A stretch of 64,000 bases of DNA from Diplonema papillatum (Eukaryota; Euglenozoa; Diplonemea; Diplonemida; Diplonemidae): NCBI GenBank assembly GCA_030068145.1, contig JAPJBO010000254.1, positions 124,001-188,000 of the forward strand, in the 5' to 3' direction. The position numbers and the translations under genes are program-made. Under the pieces are notes generated by a model that made no database searches, had not been told where the DNA came from, and saw only the letters and a program-made list of their open reading frames with translations. Positions 43,269 through 53,506 of the stretch are shown piece after piece (the first letter of the stretch is position 1; the number at the start of each line of letters is the position of its first letter).

Positions 43269-43805
43269 ACCTGCCTCAAGACAGCGACGTGCGGCCCATG
43301 CCCACGAGACTTTTGGTCCTATTGGTCCTACGGGCTCGTAGATGAGCCTGTCAATCCCCTCTTGATAGACCGTGATAGACCGAATAATACAGCACCGGGC
43401 AATTCGATGCAGCTCTAGGGACTAGGGATGGACCTGACAGACCGTGGTGGACCATGATTCACTGTGATAAACAGCAGCAAGCACTTCGATGCAGTTTCAA
43501 GAGATAGGGACGGACCGGCGCACTCCCTCAACTTGAAGCTGGACCGGACTCTGTTTAGAATACAGTAGGACGATACACCACGGCAAACTACCCTACGGAA
43601 GGACAGGAGACGCATGTGCCCAAAATATCAAACTAAGACACCACGACCACATCGCATGTACCTCAAAACCGACAGACAAAGGTCGAAAGACACCAATCTG
43701 ACCAATCTGTACACCCATACGGCAACGACGGAAACAACCCATAAACCTCTAAAACAAGACGCCGCCTAAAATACACACAACGCAAAACAAAAAGGAAAAA
43801 GCGGC

Positions 43806-44876
43806 ATGATCCTCTGGGTCGTCCTGCACTGCGTGTCGGCGATCCCGTTGCAGCCGTTGCGCATCGACGCGCGCCGTGTCGTGGTCGCCGGGTGCAGCCA
43901 CGCCGCGGACTTCTCGCACCAGTTCCATGTCGCGTTCAGCGGCACCGTCACCGGGGCCTGCATATTCAGCGGGCAGCCGTACACCTGCGCGGTGACCCGC
44001 TTCGCGCACGACGCCCTCGTCCGGCAGACGCCCCAGTCGAGCGTGCCGAGGTGCGCTGCCTGCCCGGCGAACAAAACGCTGGCGTACGACCACTGCAAGA
44101 ACCACCCGCAGTGGGTCGACGTCAACGCACTCCCGGCGCCCCCCGCTGGATCGCAGCAGCCGTGCGCAGGCGGCTGCGATCCAGCGGCGAACCCGATGAA
44201 CGCATCAGTCTTCCTGTTCCGTCCAACCCACGACCGGTGCTACCTCCCCGGCGCCGTCGAGAACGTTGCCGCGTGGTACGGCAAGCACCTCGCAGATCCT
44301 GCGGCGACGGTGAGGTTCGTCAACGACCAGCCGTTTCCGCACTGCCTTCCGACCAACAGCACGCCATTCTACAACACGACGGTTCCCTCCATGTACGACG
44401 GGCCCGGCGAGTGCCTCCGCTGGACGGTCCCCGGGCTCCGGACCGCGAAGCCGATGGACCGCCGCAATCTGTACGTGTTCGACCAGCGCGAGTTCATCGC
44501 GTCTCTCCGGTTAAACGGCACCGGAGTCGCGCCCTACGGCGCGGTGTACATACCGGAAGCTTGCTCAACCGGTGGCAGTGCGCCGTCTTGCCCGCTGCTG
44601 ATACTGCCGAACGGGTGCAAGGGGGCCGGCGACGATGCCGGTGCGCTCTTTTCGGGGTCGGACGACGCATTCGCCGCGTACGCCGAAGGCAGCGACATGG
44701 TCGTCTTGAAGCCGTGCGTCGGCGGCTTCGTCGACGCAGAGCGCTTTCCGAACTCTGCCGAGGTGCAGCGCGGGCTCCTCGACGTGTACGGACAGCTGTC
44801 CGACGACTACGCCACGCAAACAGCCCCGCACATGAGCTTCGTTGGTGCTGCTGTGAAGCGACTGATGGGCTTGTAA
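43806..44876 (+). CDS. PHB-depolymerase-like secreted alpha/beta hydrolase
   Basis: A single-exon frame of 356 residues. Residues 1-13 look like a signal peptide. RRVVVAGCSHAADFSHQFHV (24-43) resembles the nucleophile region of the PHB/PHA depolymerase esterase family (G-L-S-S-G-A ... QLHVA), with Ser31 as candidate nucleophile; the usual last Gly of GxSxG is Ala here. FSGTVTGACIFSGQPYTCA continues the family pattern. Near the C-terminus LLILPNGCKGAGDDAG, MVVLKPC and DDYATQTAPHM match the HGCKQ, IVVLYPQ and DYA..SGPQM blocks. It should cleave ester bonds outside the cell or in a vesicle. I cannot place the Asp and His of the triad with certainty. Ten or more Cys suggest disulfides. Confidence 0.7.
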   Translation: MILWVVLHCVSAIPLQPLRIDARRVVVAGCSHAADFSHQFHVAFSGTVTGACIFSGQPYTCAVTRFAHDALVRQTPQSSVPRCAACPANKTLAYDHCKNHPQWVDVNALPAPPAGSQQPCAGGCDPAANPMNASVFLFRPTHDRCYLPGAVENVAAWYGKHLADPAATVRFVNDQPFPHCLPTNSTPFYNTTVPSMYDGPGECLRWTVPGLRTAKPMDRRNLYVFDQREFIASLRLNGTGVAPYGAVYIPEACSTGGSAPSCPLLILPNGCKGAGDDAGALFSGSDDAFAAYAEGSDMVVLKPCVGGFVDAERFPNSAEVQRGLLDVYGQLSDDYATQTAPHMSFVGAAVKRLMGL

Positions 44877-44879
44877 GGA

Positions 44880-45016
44880 GAGCCACGAAGAGTGGGAACA
44901 CTCGATCCATCGGCGAACCTCATGAACGCAACAGTCTTCCTGTTCCGCCCAACGCACGATCGGTGCTGCTGTGAAGCCACTAAGAGTGGGAACACTCGAT
45001 ACATGAACGCAACAGT
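44880..45016 (+). pseudogene. scraps of the hydrolase gene
   Basis: GAACCTCATGAACGCAACAG and CCTGTTCCGCCCAACGCACG match 44193-44238 of the intact gene, then the text jumps to GGTGCTGCTGTGAAGC matching 44845-44860. The GAACGCAACAGTCTT piece appears twice. So two non-adjacent parts of the gene were copied and joined just behind it. Confidence 0.7.
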
Positions 45017-45017
45017 C

Positions 45018-45240
45018 TTAGCGACTTGCACGTGCAGATGAAGGAGTAGAAGCCTGAAAGGCTGAAAGGCTGAGCCAAACCACGAGAGCGTCGTTCGATG
45101 TGAATGCACCAAAGTACAACCCGAGCAAGTCGTGGAAGACTGGTAGGACTACATGGACGACTTGATGTACCAAGTGTCTGGGTTGGACCGCGTGTGCTGC
45201 GGCACCACCGAACCGCGAAGCAACCAGCCCGGACGAACCA
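45018..45240 (+). pseudogene. broken fragment of the EGF-module family
   Basis: GACTTGCACGTGCAGATGAA and following text match the region encoding DLHVQMKESKPATREKLSQ in the gene at 56850 (58548-58735). An early TAG and small insertions break the frame. It continues through ACTACATGGACGACTTGATG to a GTGTGCTGCGGCACC stretch that recalls the VCCGTG of the EGF modules. It shows the family once had another member or copy here. Confidence 0.75.
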
Positions 45241-45647
45241 GCGAGGTTCAAGACCAGGTGGCCAAGAGAAGGAGGGGGACGCGGCGGGCTAAGTAGTCTG
45301 GAACTAGTGTGACGGGTCTTTCTCCGGAGGGCCCACGCACTCGAATTTCGACTTGTATGCCACCGAACCGAGCAACTCTTTGCGGGTTCGAGCGCCTACC
45401 GTAGCGGACAGCGGCAACCGACGGTCGTTCTGATTCCGATCTTGTCTTCAGCCAACACACACTGCACAATGCTTACGGGGAGCCCCTCGGCTGCTATCTC
45501 GGGTTCGAATAAGAAACCGGCTTAAAACACGAAACAGCCCGGTTAACGCAAGAAACAGTGTAAGCTGTTTGCGCCGCTGTAAGCAATTTGTGGATGCGCA
45601 CGCAAACCTCTGTACTAAAGCCCGGGTTCCCCCCTTATAGTTTGGGT

Positions 45648-46306
45648 TAGAATGCAAAGAATCTTGTGGCGATAATCTGCATTAGCCACTGGATGACTAC
45701 CTCTTCGATCGTTCCGTGTCGTGTACTATGCTAGCCTGCTGATAGACTGTCGATAGGCTATTGAGGTTAGAATGCAGAATATCTGTAGCGATGGCCTGCA
45801 TTAGCCACTGGATGACTACCTCTTCGATCGTACCTGCTAGCCTGCTGATAGACTGTCGATAGGCTATTGAGGGTAGAATTCAGAATACCTGTAGCGATGG
45901 CCTGCATTAGCCACTGGATGACTACCTCTTCGATCGTACCGTGTCGTGTACTGTGCTAGCCTGCTGATAGACTGTCGATAGGCTATTGAGGTTAGAATGC
46001 AGAATATCTGTAGCGATGGCCTGCATTAGCCACCGGATGACTACCTCTTCGATCGTACCGTGTCGTGTACTGTGCTAGCCTGCTGATAGACTGTCGATAG
46101 GCTATTGAGGTTAGAATTCAGAATACCTGTAGCGATGGCCTGCATTAGCCACTGGATGACTACCTCTTCGATCGTACCGTGTCGTGTACTGTGCTAGCCT
46201 GCTGATAGACTGTCGATAGGCTATTGAGGTTAGAATGCAGAATATCTGTAGCGATGGCCTGCATTAGCCACCGGATGACTACCTCTTCGATCGTACCGTG
46301 TCGTGC
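45648..46306. repeat. ~119-bp tandem repeat, about 5.5 copies
   Basis: Units start near 45648, 45766, 45872, 45989, 46108 and 46228 (GTTAGAATGCAGAATATCTG, CTGCATTAGCCACTGGATG, CTTCGATCGTACCGTGTCG). The unit at 45766 lacks about 13 bp. Alternate units share small variants (GAATGC/GAATTC and CACTGG/CACCGG), suggesting a higher-order pair was duplicated. Confidence 0.9.
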
Positions 46307-46495
46307 TTCTGGCGTTTGCACTCATTCGAATCGTCGTCCTCGCGCGGTCGCTCACCCAGTGATAAATGCGGTGCGTCCCGGTCTAAAAGGAGAATTACGC
46401 CGTCACCAGCAAGGAAGGCATCAGCGCCGGTAAAGCGAAGACGAGAGACGACGACCCCCCAACGGAAGAAGAAGTGCCCAGCGCCGCCCGTATAA
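46298..46495 (+). CDS. unrecognised basic Ser/Arg-rich frame
   Basis: A 65-codon frame rich in Ser, Arg, Lys and Pro (SSSSRGRSPSD, KRRITPSPARKAS, KRRRETTTPQRKKK) beginning inside the last unit of the tandem array. Composition resembles a nuclear RS-type tail, so it could be an exon or a remnant. I see no start context or splice partner, so it is weak. Confidence 0.2.
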   Translation: MSCFWRLHSFESSSSRGRSPSDKCGASRSKRRITPSPARKASAPVKRRRETTTPQRKKKCPAPPV

Positions 46496-46599
46496 GCGAA
46501 GGCAAAGGCCGCAGAAGCATGCAAACCGGCAAGGAAGGACCAGCAACGTCACGAGTTTGCACCACACAACGAAAGCGCAACAAAAGTGATCCTCCCGGA

Positions 46600-47426
46600 G
46601 TGGTTTCAGCTTAGTGTGGGGTTGATCACAGTAACATCGAGGCAGCCCTTACAAAGACCAGCCGCAGTCAACGCCGCGTGGGTGCGGGCTTTTGATATTA
46701 ATCATCATGTTTCAAACCCCCGATTGCGCGTAACCTGGAAGCACCCAGAGGGTGTCGGTGGTACAAAAGGTGCATTGCCCGCATCCATCCGGCATCCCCG
46801 GAGTGTCACGTAGCGAAAGGCTAGCATAATTGCTACGGTGCTCATTTGCGTGCAAGTGACTCCCCAACAACGCAAATGCTGCAATGTACGAAGGCGCGGC
46901 GCATCGGGCGGATGCAAAGCAACCGCGGGGGGCCCAAGACAACTTTCGGCCATAGTATTCACAACCTTGGCTGGCCAAGGTGAAAGAGTGCGAATATGTC
47001 TACACTCTCCCTTCACTACCCGACTTCCTTCCAGCCTCAAGGGTCACCTGGTGAGTCCAGAACACCGGACTTCAACACCTCAGACAACACTAGAAAAGCA
47101 AGCAACAAAGTGAAACCGACTGGGCAACGAAGCGAGAATCTTTGACATTCGCTTTTCTCGCATTATACGAACTCAAAGTGGATGTTCCACCTCCTTACCC
47201 CACATTGATTAGAGCTGCGTAAGCCCTGCTTGAACGGGAAAACCACGCAGCCTTTTATCCGAGGTTTAAGTATCCCGCAATCGAACCACCTGAGTAAATA
47301 CACACCTTCTCCGGTAGCTCCCGGTTCAGCCGACTTCCGCGGCCTTCTTAAAAGGCCGCGGAAGGCGTTCATGAGAGGCAGTGTTCTCTAAACATTCGGC
47401 TGCGGATCCCCCCCATTGTTCCCCTG
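46600..47426. other. intergenic, no gene seen
   Basis: No supported gene. A GAGAGGCAGTGTTCT block of the 14804-type repeat lies at 47370-47386. Confidence 0.4.
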
Positions 47427-47547
47427 GGGCGGCGCCGGCGGCGCCTGCCTCAGCGAGGACGCGGGCGGCTGCTTCCCGCACGACGCGCCGTACGCCGAGG
47501 CGGCAGCGCTCTGCGGCGGCAGAGGCATGGCAATGTCTCTCGGCTAG
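47427..47547 (+). pseudogene. copied first-exon fragment of the EGF-module gene 1
   Basis: GGCGGCGCCGGCGGCGCCTG through the sequence for CFPHDAPYA(E/D)AAALC matches 47984-48085 of the gene just downstream almost exactly, then stops. It lies 557 bp upstream of its source in the same orientation and is flanked on both sides by copies of the CTAAACATT/C-run repeat. Confidence 0.85.
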
Positions 47548-47852
47548 AATTGCCGTGATCACGTGGGGAAAGGGTGCGTTCTATCTAAACGTCAAACTAA
47601 GATTTCCCCCCCGGAATCCTATTTTGCGGAGTGCGTACACTCCATTTTCATCTCTGTGTAGCACCTTCTTCGAAGAAGACTTGCAGCAAACATCAAACAT
47701 GCATGCGAGGCAGTGTTCTGTACAAACATCCGACTGCGGATTTTCCCCGCCCCCACCTGGGAGAGTAGGTTGAGTGTCCCAGACTTTTAAAGCTCTTCAA
47801 TCAGGTCCAGTCGAGGAGGAAGAAGGAAAACAAATCCGAAGAAACAAAAAAA

Positions 47853-50800
47853 ATGCGAGCGCTGCCTGTCGTGGCGTGGCTGGCGATCGCCGCCGGCGGC
47901 GCCGACGCCGCGTTCGCGGCCGACCGCTGCGGCCCCGTCGGGTTCCCGCCCGGGAAGTACGCCACGGGCGCCGTCCGCTGCTGCGGCGGCGCCGGCGGCG
48001 CCTGCCTCAGCGAGGACGCGGGCGGCTGCTTCCCGCACGACGCGCCGTACGCCGACGCGGCTGCGCTCTGCGACGGCAAAGGGCTGCGCCTCTGCAATTT
48101 CGAGGAGCTGATCGGGTGCTGCGGAACCGGTTGCGAGTCCGACGAGTACGCGGCTTGGTACGACAACTGCCGCGGACACACGTGCGTGCACGGATCGTGC
48201 CACGCTATCGCGTTCTCGTTCGTGTGCGAGTGCGAGCCTGGGTACGGCGGCCAGCTCTGCGACGAAGTGGCGGTCACCCCGGCTCCGTCGTTTCTCAGCG
48301 GCGGCGTGCACTACACAGCCGACACGTGCGGCAAACTGGACGTGGCCCACCACTCGTCGGTCGCGGGCGCGGTCAGCTGCTGCTCGCTCGACGGAAGCAG
48401 CTGCATCCGGCGGTACAACGGGTGCATGGGCGACATGGTATCCTTCGGGGCCGCCGTCGAAAAGTGCGCGGCGTCCGGCCACAGGCTCTGCACGCTGTCG
48501 GAGCTCGAGACGGAGGTGTGTTGCGGGACCGGCTGCGGGTACGATTCCGACCCCACGTGGTACGACAACTGCCAGGGCCACCAGTGCGCGCACGGAATCT
48601 GCGTCCAGCAGGCGCTGTCGTACGCATGCGAGTGCGAGACCGGGTACTTCGGCGTGTTCTGCGACCGCGACGTCCCGCCCGAAACTCAGATGCCCACGCC
48701 TGCACCACAACCTGTGGCGACGCCGCCCCCTGCGGGGGCGGCGGGATGGGTCACGGACGGGTGCGGGGGTGAAGATTCACCGACCGAAGTGTCGACCTAC
48801 GGCGCGGTGCGCTGCTGCAGCATGGACGGGACCGAGTGCACCAGCGACAAGCGGACAGGGTTCTGCCTGGGCGATTCGGAGACCTTCGAGATGGCTTCGG
48901 CGCTCTGCGCGGCAGACGGGAGGCGGCTCTGCTCGTACGCGGAGCACCACAGCGGGCTGTGCTGCTTCTCGGGCTGCGGCTACGACAGAATGGCCATCTG
49001 GTACGACAACTGCGCGCAGAACGAGTGCGTGCACGGGACGTGCCGCACCAGCGAAGCCGCGTACTACTGTGCGTGCGAGGGGGGATACACGGGCACGTAC
49101 TGCGATGTGAAGCTCACCGGTGACGCGTGGGTTCAGGGACGCATTTCGGAGTTGGACAAGGTGGTGGCGCAGTTGAAGGAGACGGCGAGCGAGGCGTCGG
49201 TCGTCAACGGGAAGCTGAAGGGCGCCGTCGCCGCGATGGGCCGGCAGCTGATCGCGACCGAGCAGCGCACCGCGGAGCGCCTGCGGGAGCAGGGCAACTC
49301 GGGGTTGACGATGGTCCGCTCGTACAACCAGGGCACCGATGCGTACCACCAGCCGTCGTACACGGGGTCCGGGGCTGCGAGCATGCACAACCACGCCAAC
49401 ACGCACCACACGATCGGGATGGGCGAGTTCGGCGCTGTGTTGAACGGGGTGCAGTTCACGACCCGCCACAACGATTACTCTCTGCTGGAGAACGACGACA
49501 GCGTGACGCCAGCGGAGCACGTCTCGGAGTGGCCGCCGGCTCCGAAGGATATTGAGCAGCCGTCGGTCCCGCCGTCGGTGCTCAACGCGGGCAGCGTCGA
49601 ACAGCAGACGGCCGAGATGCGAGAGTACTTCCGGGCGTTCAAGGAGCAGGACACGTCGATCCGGGACTACCGGCCGTACTTCCCCGCGGTCCTGTCCTAC
49701 TTGGAAGGGACGTGGGTCGAGGCATCCTCGGACATCGACGAGCCGTTCTCGTCGGAGCGGCACCACGTCGACGCGGAGTCGTGGTCGGACCTGAACGACA
49801 AGCTGAACTTCCTGTTCAACAACGGGCAGAAGAACAACGAGGAAAACCTGCCGTACCTGCCGACCGCGTTCCGCGGGATGCGGTCCGACGGGGAGAACAC
49901 CTTCGAGCCGGTCATGGCGCAGTGGTTCTACCGGATCTCGTGCAAGAAGCTGAAGGACGACGTCCCCACCTCACGCTTCCGCGTTCGGAACGACTTGCAC
50001 GTGCAGATGAGGGAGTCGACGCCTGCCACCCGCGAGAAGCTGAGCAAGACCGCGAGGGCGTCGTTCGACGTGAACCCGACGCTGCAGAAGGATTACGACC
50101 CGAAGAGCGCGTGGCCGAAGAAGCAGACGCGGACCGAGTATCTGGACGAGTTGATGTCGCAAATCTCGGGCTTCGACGGCCCGAACGCGAACCTCACCGA
50201 CGACAGCTTCGGCGCAACCACCACCGAGTACAGGTCCCGGGACCGCATGAACACGGCGTTCTACTCGCGGTTCTACTCGACCTCTCAGATCGATGCGATG
50301 GGAAGGACCGACAAGAAGCGTTCGTTCAACGACCTGCTCTTCGCTGCGCAGACGACGCACCGCCGCGTGTCGCCGCAGTCGGTGTGCGATGATAAGTACG
50401 CGAGCCACCCCGACGACGACGAACGCGAGGACATCTGCGGAAGCCTCGGAAGCCAGTCGCTGTGCGCTGCACACCCCGGGTGGTCTGCTGATGAGGTCGA
50501 TGGAGCAACCTCGGGTGCGAAGTGCACGTGGTGGTCACGCCGGGACGAGTGCCAGTACAGAAAGTGCTGGGAACAGCGGTGGTCGTACGCGATCCCGCTC
50601 GAGGTTGTGTACCTCACGCCGCTGCACGCATGGAACCCGTACAACATCGAGTACCACGCCGAAGATCCCAAGATCGTCGAAAGGACGGGAGGAAAGGGCA
50701 CGGCCTCCCGTCCGTACAACGGCACGAACAAGGACTTATACTTCCGCACGCCCGCTGGCTTCTACGGCGACCTGGACGATGTCGACGCCGCCGACACGTC

Positions 50801-51092
50801 TGGCGGCACGACGTACGTGCTTGACAAGAATGGTGTGAGCCGGGCAGTGCGTGCGACCGGTCACTGGATCCACATTCCCGAGTTGGGCGACCTGGGCAGC
50901 ATCAGGCAACGCTACCCTGTGTTCCCTGTGCACGAGCACGGGTCGATGATCTACAAGGAAGTGAAGGCGCTCGAAGAGCTTGTCGTGGGGACTAGCAGTG
51001 AAGCCATCTCAGCCATCATCGGCGAGACCCAGGCGGCAGCGTACGGCGTCAACTTGGAGCTTGTCACAGCAGGCTCAGGTCACTCCCATGAG
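47853..51092 (+). CDS. secreted multi-EGF protein, gene 1, exon 1
   Basis: Exon 1 gives 1,080 residues. A signal peptide (MRALPVVAWLAIAAGGADAA) is followed by three Cys-rich modules at about 25-137, 155-271 and 300-418. Each has GAVxCC, an RLCxxxEL-type segment, CCGTGC or CCFSGC, W-Y-D-N-C, then an EGF-like C-x-HG-x-C ... Y-x-C-x-C-E-x-GY-x-G-x-x-C. A coiled-coil-like stretch (425-480) leads into a ~600-residue conserved region (HNHANTHHTIGMGEFGAVLN, TRHNDYSLLEND, YRPYFPAVLSYLEGTW, FNGTN-like stretches, VFPVHEHGSMIYKEV) with one Cys cluster at 843-908. I do not know a named domain for it. The exon ends in phase 0 before GTATGC. Exons 2 and 3 complete a protein of about 1,176 residues. Likely extracellular matrix or adhesion. 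Confidence 0.88.
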
Positions 51093-51291
51093 GTATGCAT
51101 TGCGTTACACACTAAAAAAACCGCCGGCAGCGTATTTTGTAGGAGATTAGCCTGATGGTCATGTTCACCCCCTCCTCCGCGGTACGTACAAAACAAACTG
51201 CGTCTACTCTTTTTTGCGAAGCTCGCCGTGGCAGCCCCGCCTTGCAGAAGAGGGGGTGCAGAAGAAGAAGAGAAAAAGAAAAGGTAAATTT

Positions 51292-51440
51292 CCCTTATAT
51301 CCCACCCCAAACAAATTTGTGCCCTTATATCCCACTTCAAACAAATCTTGTGCCCTTATATCCCAGATAGGGATATAAGGGCACAAAATTTGTTTGAAAT
51401 GGGATATAAGGGCACAAATTTGTTTTGAGTGGGATAAGGG
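51292..51440. repeat. 149-bp near-perfect hairpin
   Basis: Arms 51292-51364 and 51369-51440 are inverse copies with few mismatches around a 4-5 bp loop. Each arm is itself two units of a CCCTTATATCCCA ... CAAACAAAT repeat. It could extrude as a cruciform or fold in the intron RNA. Confidence 0.85.
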
Positions 51441-51463
51441 CATTACACCAAAAGAAAAAGACC

Positions 51464-51735
51464 GCACCTGGTCCAGGAACGTGACGGTCAACCTCAGCTT
51501 GCAAGGCTTGAGTCGGAGGCAGCACAGTGCTACAACCATCATGGAGTCTACAACCGTCATGGAGAAGTTTCACGCCTCACGTTGGAGGTCCCCGCAAGCA
51601 TCCGGCTTCTCATGGAAGAAGTGCAGAAGCGGCTTCCGGCCGATGCCCACGTCCCGTCCGAAACGTGGGTACGATACCAATTCTGGCCGAGTACGCCGAA
51701 CAACACGGTCGCTCCCAGGCAGTCGCAAGGCCCAC
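51464..51735 (+). repeat. coding-like fragments of an unknown dispersed element
   Basis: 51464-51540 matches 15476-15550. 51587-51735 has an open frame with RLLMEEVQKRLPADAHVPSE and TWVRYQFWP, which looks like part of a real protein, possibly transposon-derived. I do not recognise the family. Confidence 0.5.
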
Positions 51736-52397
51736 GACTAGACGCCTACTAGCCTACCCGAAGGCAGTTGGTTTCTTTAGGCAAGGTTTCTCTGCCGGCG
51801 GAAGCTGCTTGGGTTAGCGTTTATTTTTTTTTTTGATCCGCGTCCCCCGACCCCTGAAAATTTTCCGCGCGCGCGCGCGCAAAAAAAAATAGTTTTTAAA
51901 AAAAAAAAAAAATGGCAAGTCACCTGGCCTGTGGGTTCCTGTGTGGAGGGGGTGGTCTTGGTGGTAAGCGGTCGGGGGGTGGGGGCCCGGAGGGGTACGC
52001 GCCCCTCACTTTGATTCTTCGGCGACTTTTTGCACTGGGAAATAACCGTCGTCTGCATGTGCTCAGGCTTTTGTTGTACGGAGGGACCAGGTGAGCCTTT
52101 AGCGTAGAGCTGCTGCCACCGACAGTAGTCTGACACGAGTTGTCGTCGGGAAAAAAAAAAAAAAAAAATAGTCTGCCCGAACAAGCTTGCTTGTCTATAT
52201 CAAAAAGGGTCGGATGGCAGCGTGCTGTGTTAAATCACTCAAAACAGGGGTTTACACGTACGCACAAAGAAGAAATGTTCACATCAAGCATGCATGAAGA
52301 GTAGACAGTACTTTCTTAACTAAGGTCTCCCTATCAACCTTGAACTGCCCCACATACACAGATCCACCTGTCTCCTTGAACTGCCCCACATACACAG

Positions 52398-52499
52398 ATC
52401 CACCTTTCACCCACGGAGCTGATGAAGTTGAAGGAGGGCTCGATCACAGGCATTTCGAAAGTCAGCGACCTTGCTAGTGGGCACCAGCACTACGTTCGG
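52398..52499 (+). CDS. EGF gene 1, exon 2
   Basis: 34 codons: IHLSPTELMKLKEG, then ISKVSDLASGHQHYVR, bounded by ACACAG and GTATGT, phase 0 on both sides. It continues GHSHE of exon 1. The same exon, of equal length, occurs in the paralogue at 60227-60328 (IHVSPDELKQLKEG ... ASGHQHYVR), which confirms the splice sites. Confidence 0.85.
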
Positions 52500-53317
52500 G
52501 TATGTTTTCCAAGTCATCAATTTTTTGAGTTTTTAGCCACATGGCAATGTGTGAGGAAACTGAACCGCCCAAGTAGGACCTTGATCATGATTTGCAAATT
52601 TGCCACCTGAAACCACGTCCAGGATTTGGACTCAGGGTAGTGCGGTCATCGAAAACTCTAGTTTCCCTTTCTACTTTCTCCTACTCTCGGTGTACGGTTT
52701 TGTAAAGACCATCTTGTGTCGCCGAAAGAGGGCGAGATCAGGCGCAGTGCCAGCTTCCACAAGCGTCCTCGGTGTATCACTGGCCATCGCACTCCCCAGA
52801 GGGGATCGAGTGGGAGACGTGCCAAAGCAAGCAAATAAAGTGTACACGAAAGATGCCATGCATGCCCTCTAACCTCCCCAAGACGCATTTGCACGGTGCA
52901 AACCGTTGGGAAACAGTGAAATGGCAAGCCATCTTACTAATGAAAATGGCTTACTAGTGCCACAAGTAAGCATGATTAGTGCACTAGTAAGAATGACCAG
53001 TGGCACCAGTCACACGACTAGTATGGTTTATGACTATCAAGATGATCTTAGATCACTAGTAAATGACCAGTGACTGGCATCACAAGTGCTTCAAAAGAAC
53101 TCATTTGACGAAGGTCACCGGTGGCTCTAGAATCCCGGTTTCTGGAGCGAACTTTAACTCTCTCTGAAGAACCCAAACCCACCCACTGGGCCCAGATTTT
53201 CGATCTCGATTCAGACGCAATGTGGATTCTGGTTTTTTGGTCAGTATGCGATCCACACCTTGGTTCACAAAGACCCAGGGCATGTGCGTGACTTAATTGA
53301 AACCTGTCCTACCACAG
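52500..53317 (+). other. intron 2 of EGF gene 1
   Basis: Donor GTATGT and acceptor ACCACAG. The interior is AT-richer than the exons and includes an ACTAGT/ACCAGT-rich stretch at 52950-53090 and a decayed SPGDFKTPEFQANF-type motif at 53110-53165. Confidence 0.75.
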
Positions 53318-53506
53318 TTGTCGTACGACCGGACGGCCCCAGAGGGGCTCGAGTGGAGCGTGGACTGGTGCAACATGGGCTCCACGCCGGTCAACTGCCC
53401 CGTTGCCGGCACCGGCAGTTGCAACGACCCCCCGGCAAGCAGCACCGACCCGAAATGCTGCGACAACAAGTGCCCAGACGGCCACAACGGCATCAAGGTC
53501 CTCTGA
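53318..53506 (+). CDS. EGF gene 1, exon 3 (C-terminus)
   Basis: 62 codons and stop: LSYDRTAPEGLEWSVDWCNM ... KCCDNKCPDGHNGIKVL. Six Cys in a short tail suggest a disulfide-bonded C-terminal knob; no membrane anchor follows, so the protein should be secreted. It aligns with 60834-61028 of the paralogue over its full length. Confidence 0.85.
   Translation: MSYDRTAPEGLEWSVDWCNMGSTPVNCPVAGTGSCNDPPASSTDPKCCDNKCPDGHNGIKVL

Larger units (their letters stand above)
51093..52397 (+). other. intron 1 of EGF gene 1
   Basis: Donor GTATGC and acceptor TACACAG. It holds a long hairpin (51292-51440), fragments of dispersed coding-like sequence (51464-51735), and a SINE-like tail at 52122-52168. A family-leader-like GGATGGCAGCGTGCTGTG lies at 52211. 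Confidence 0.75.

Noticed and set aside
45485-45510. B-box-like GGTTCGAATAA suggesting a tRNA
   Set aside because: No A box or foldable cloverleaf around it.
47774-50474. Arg-rich frames overlapping the EGF genes (for example 47774-48772 and 47787-48710)
   Set aside because: They lack domains, whereas the chosen frame has signal peptide, EGF modules and a paralogue with matching exons.
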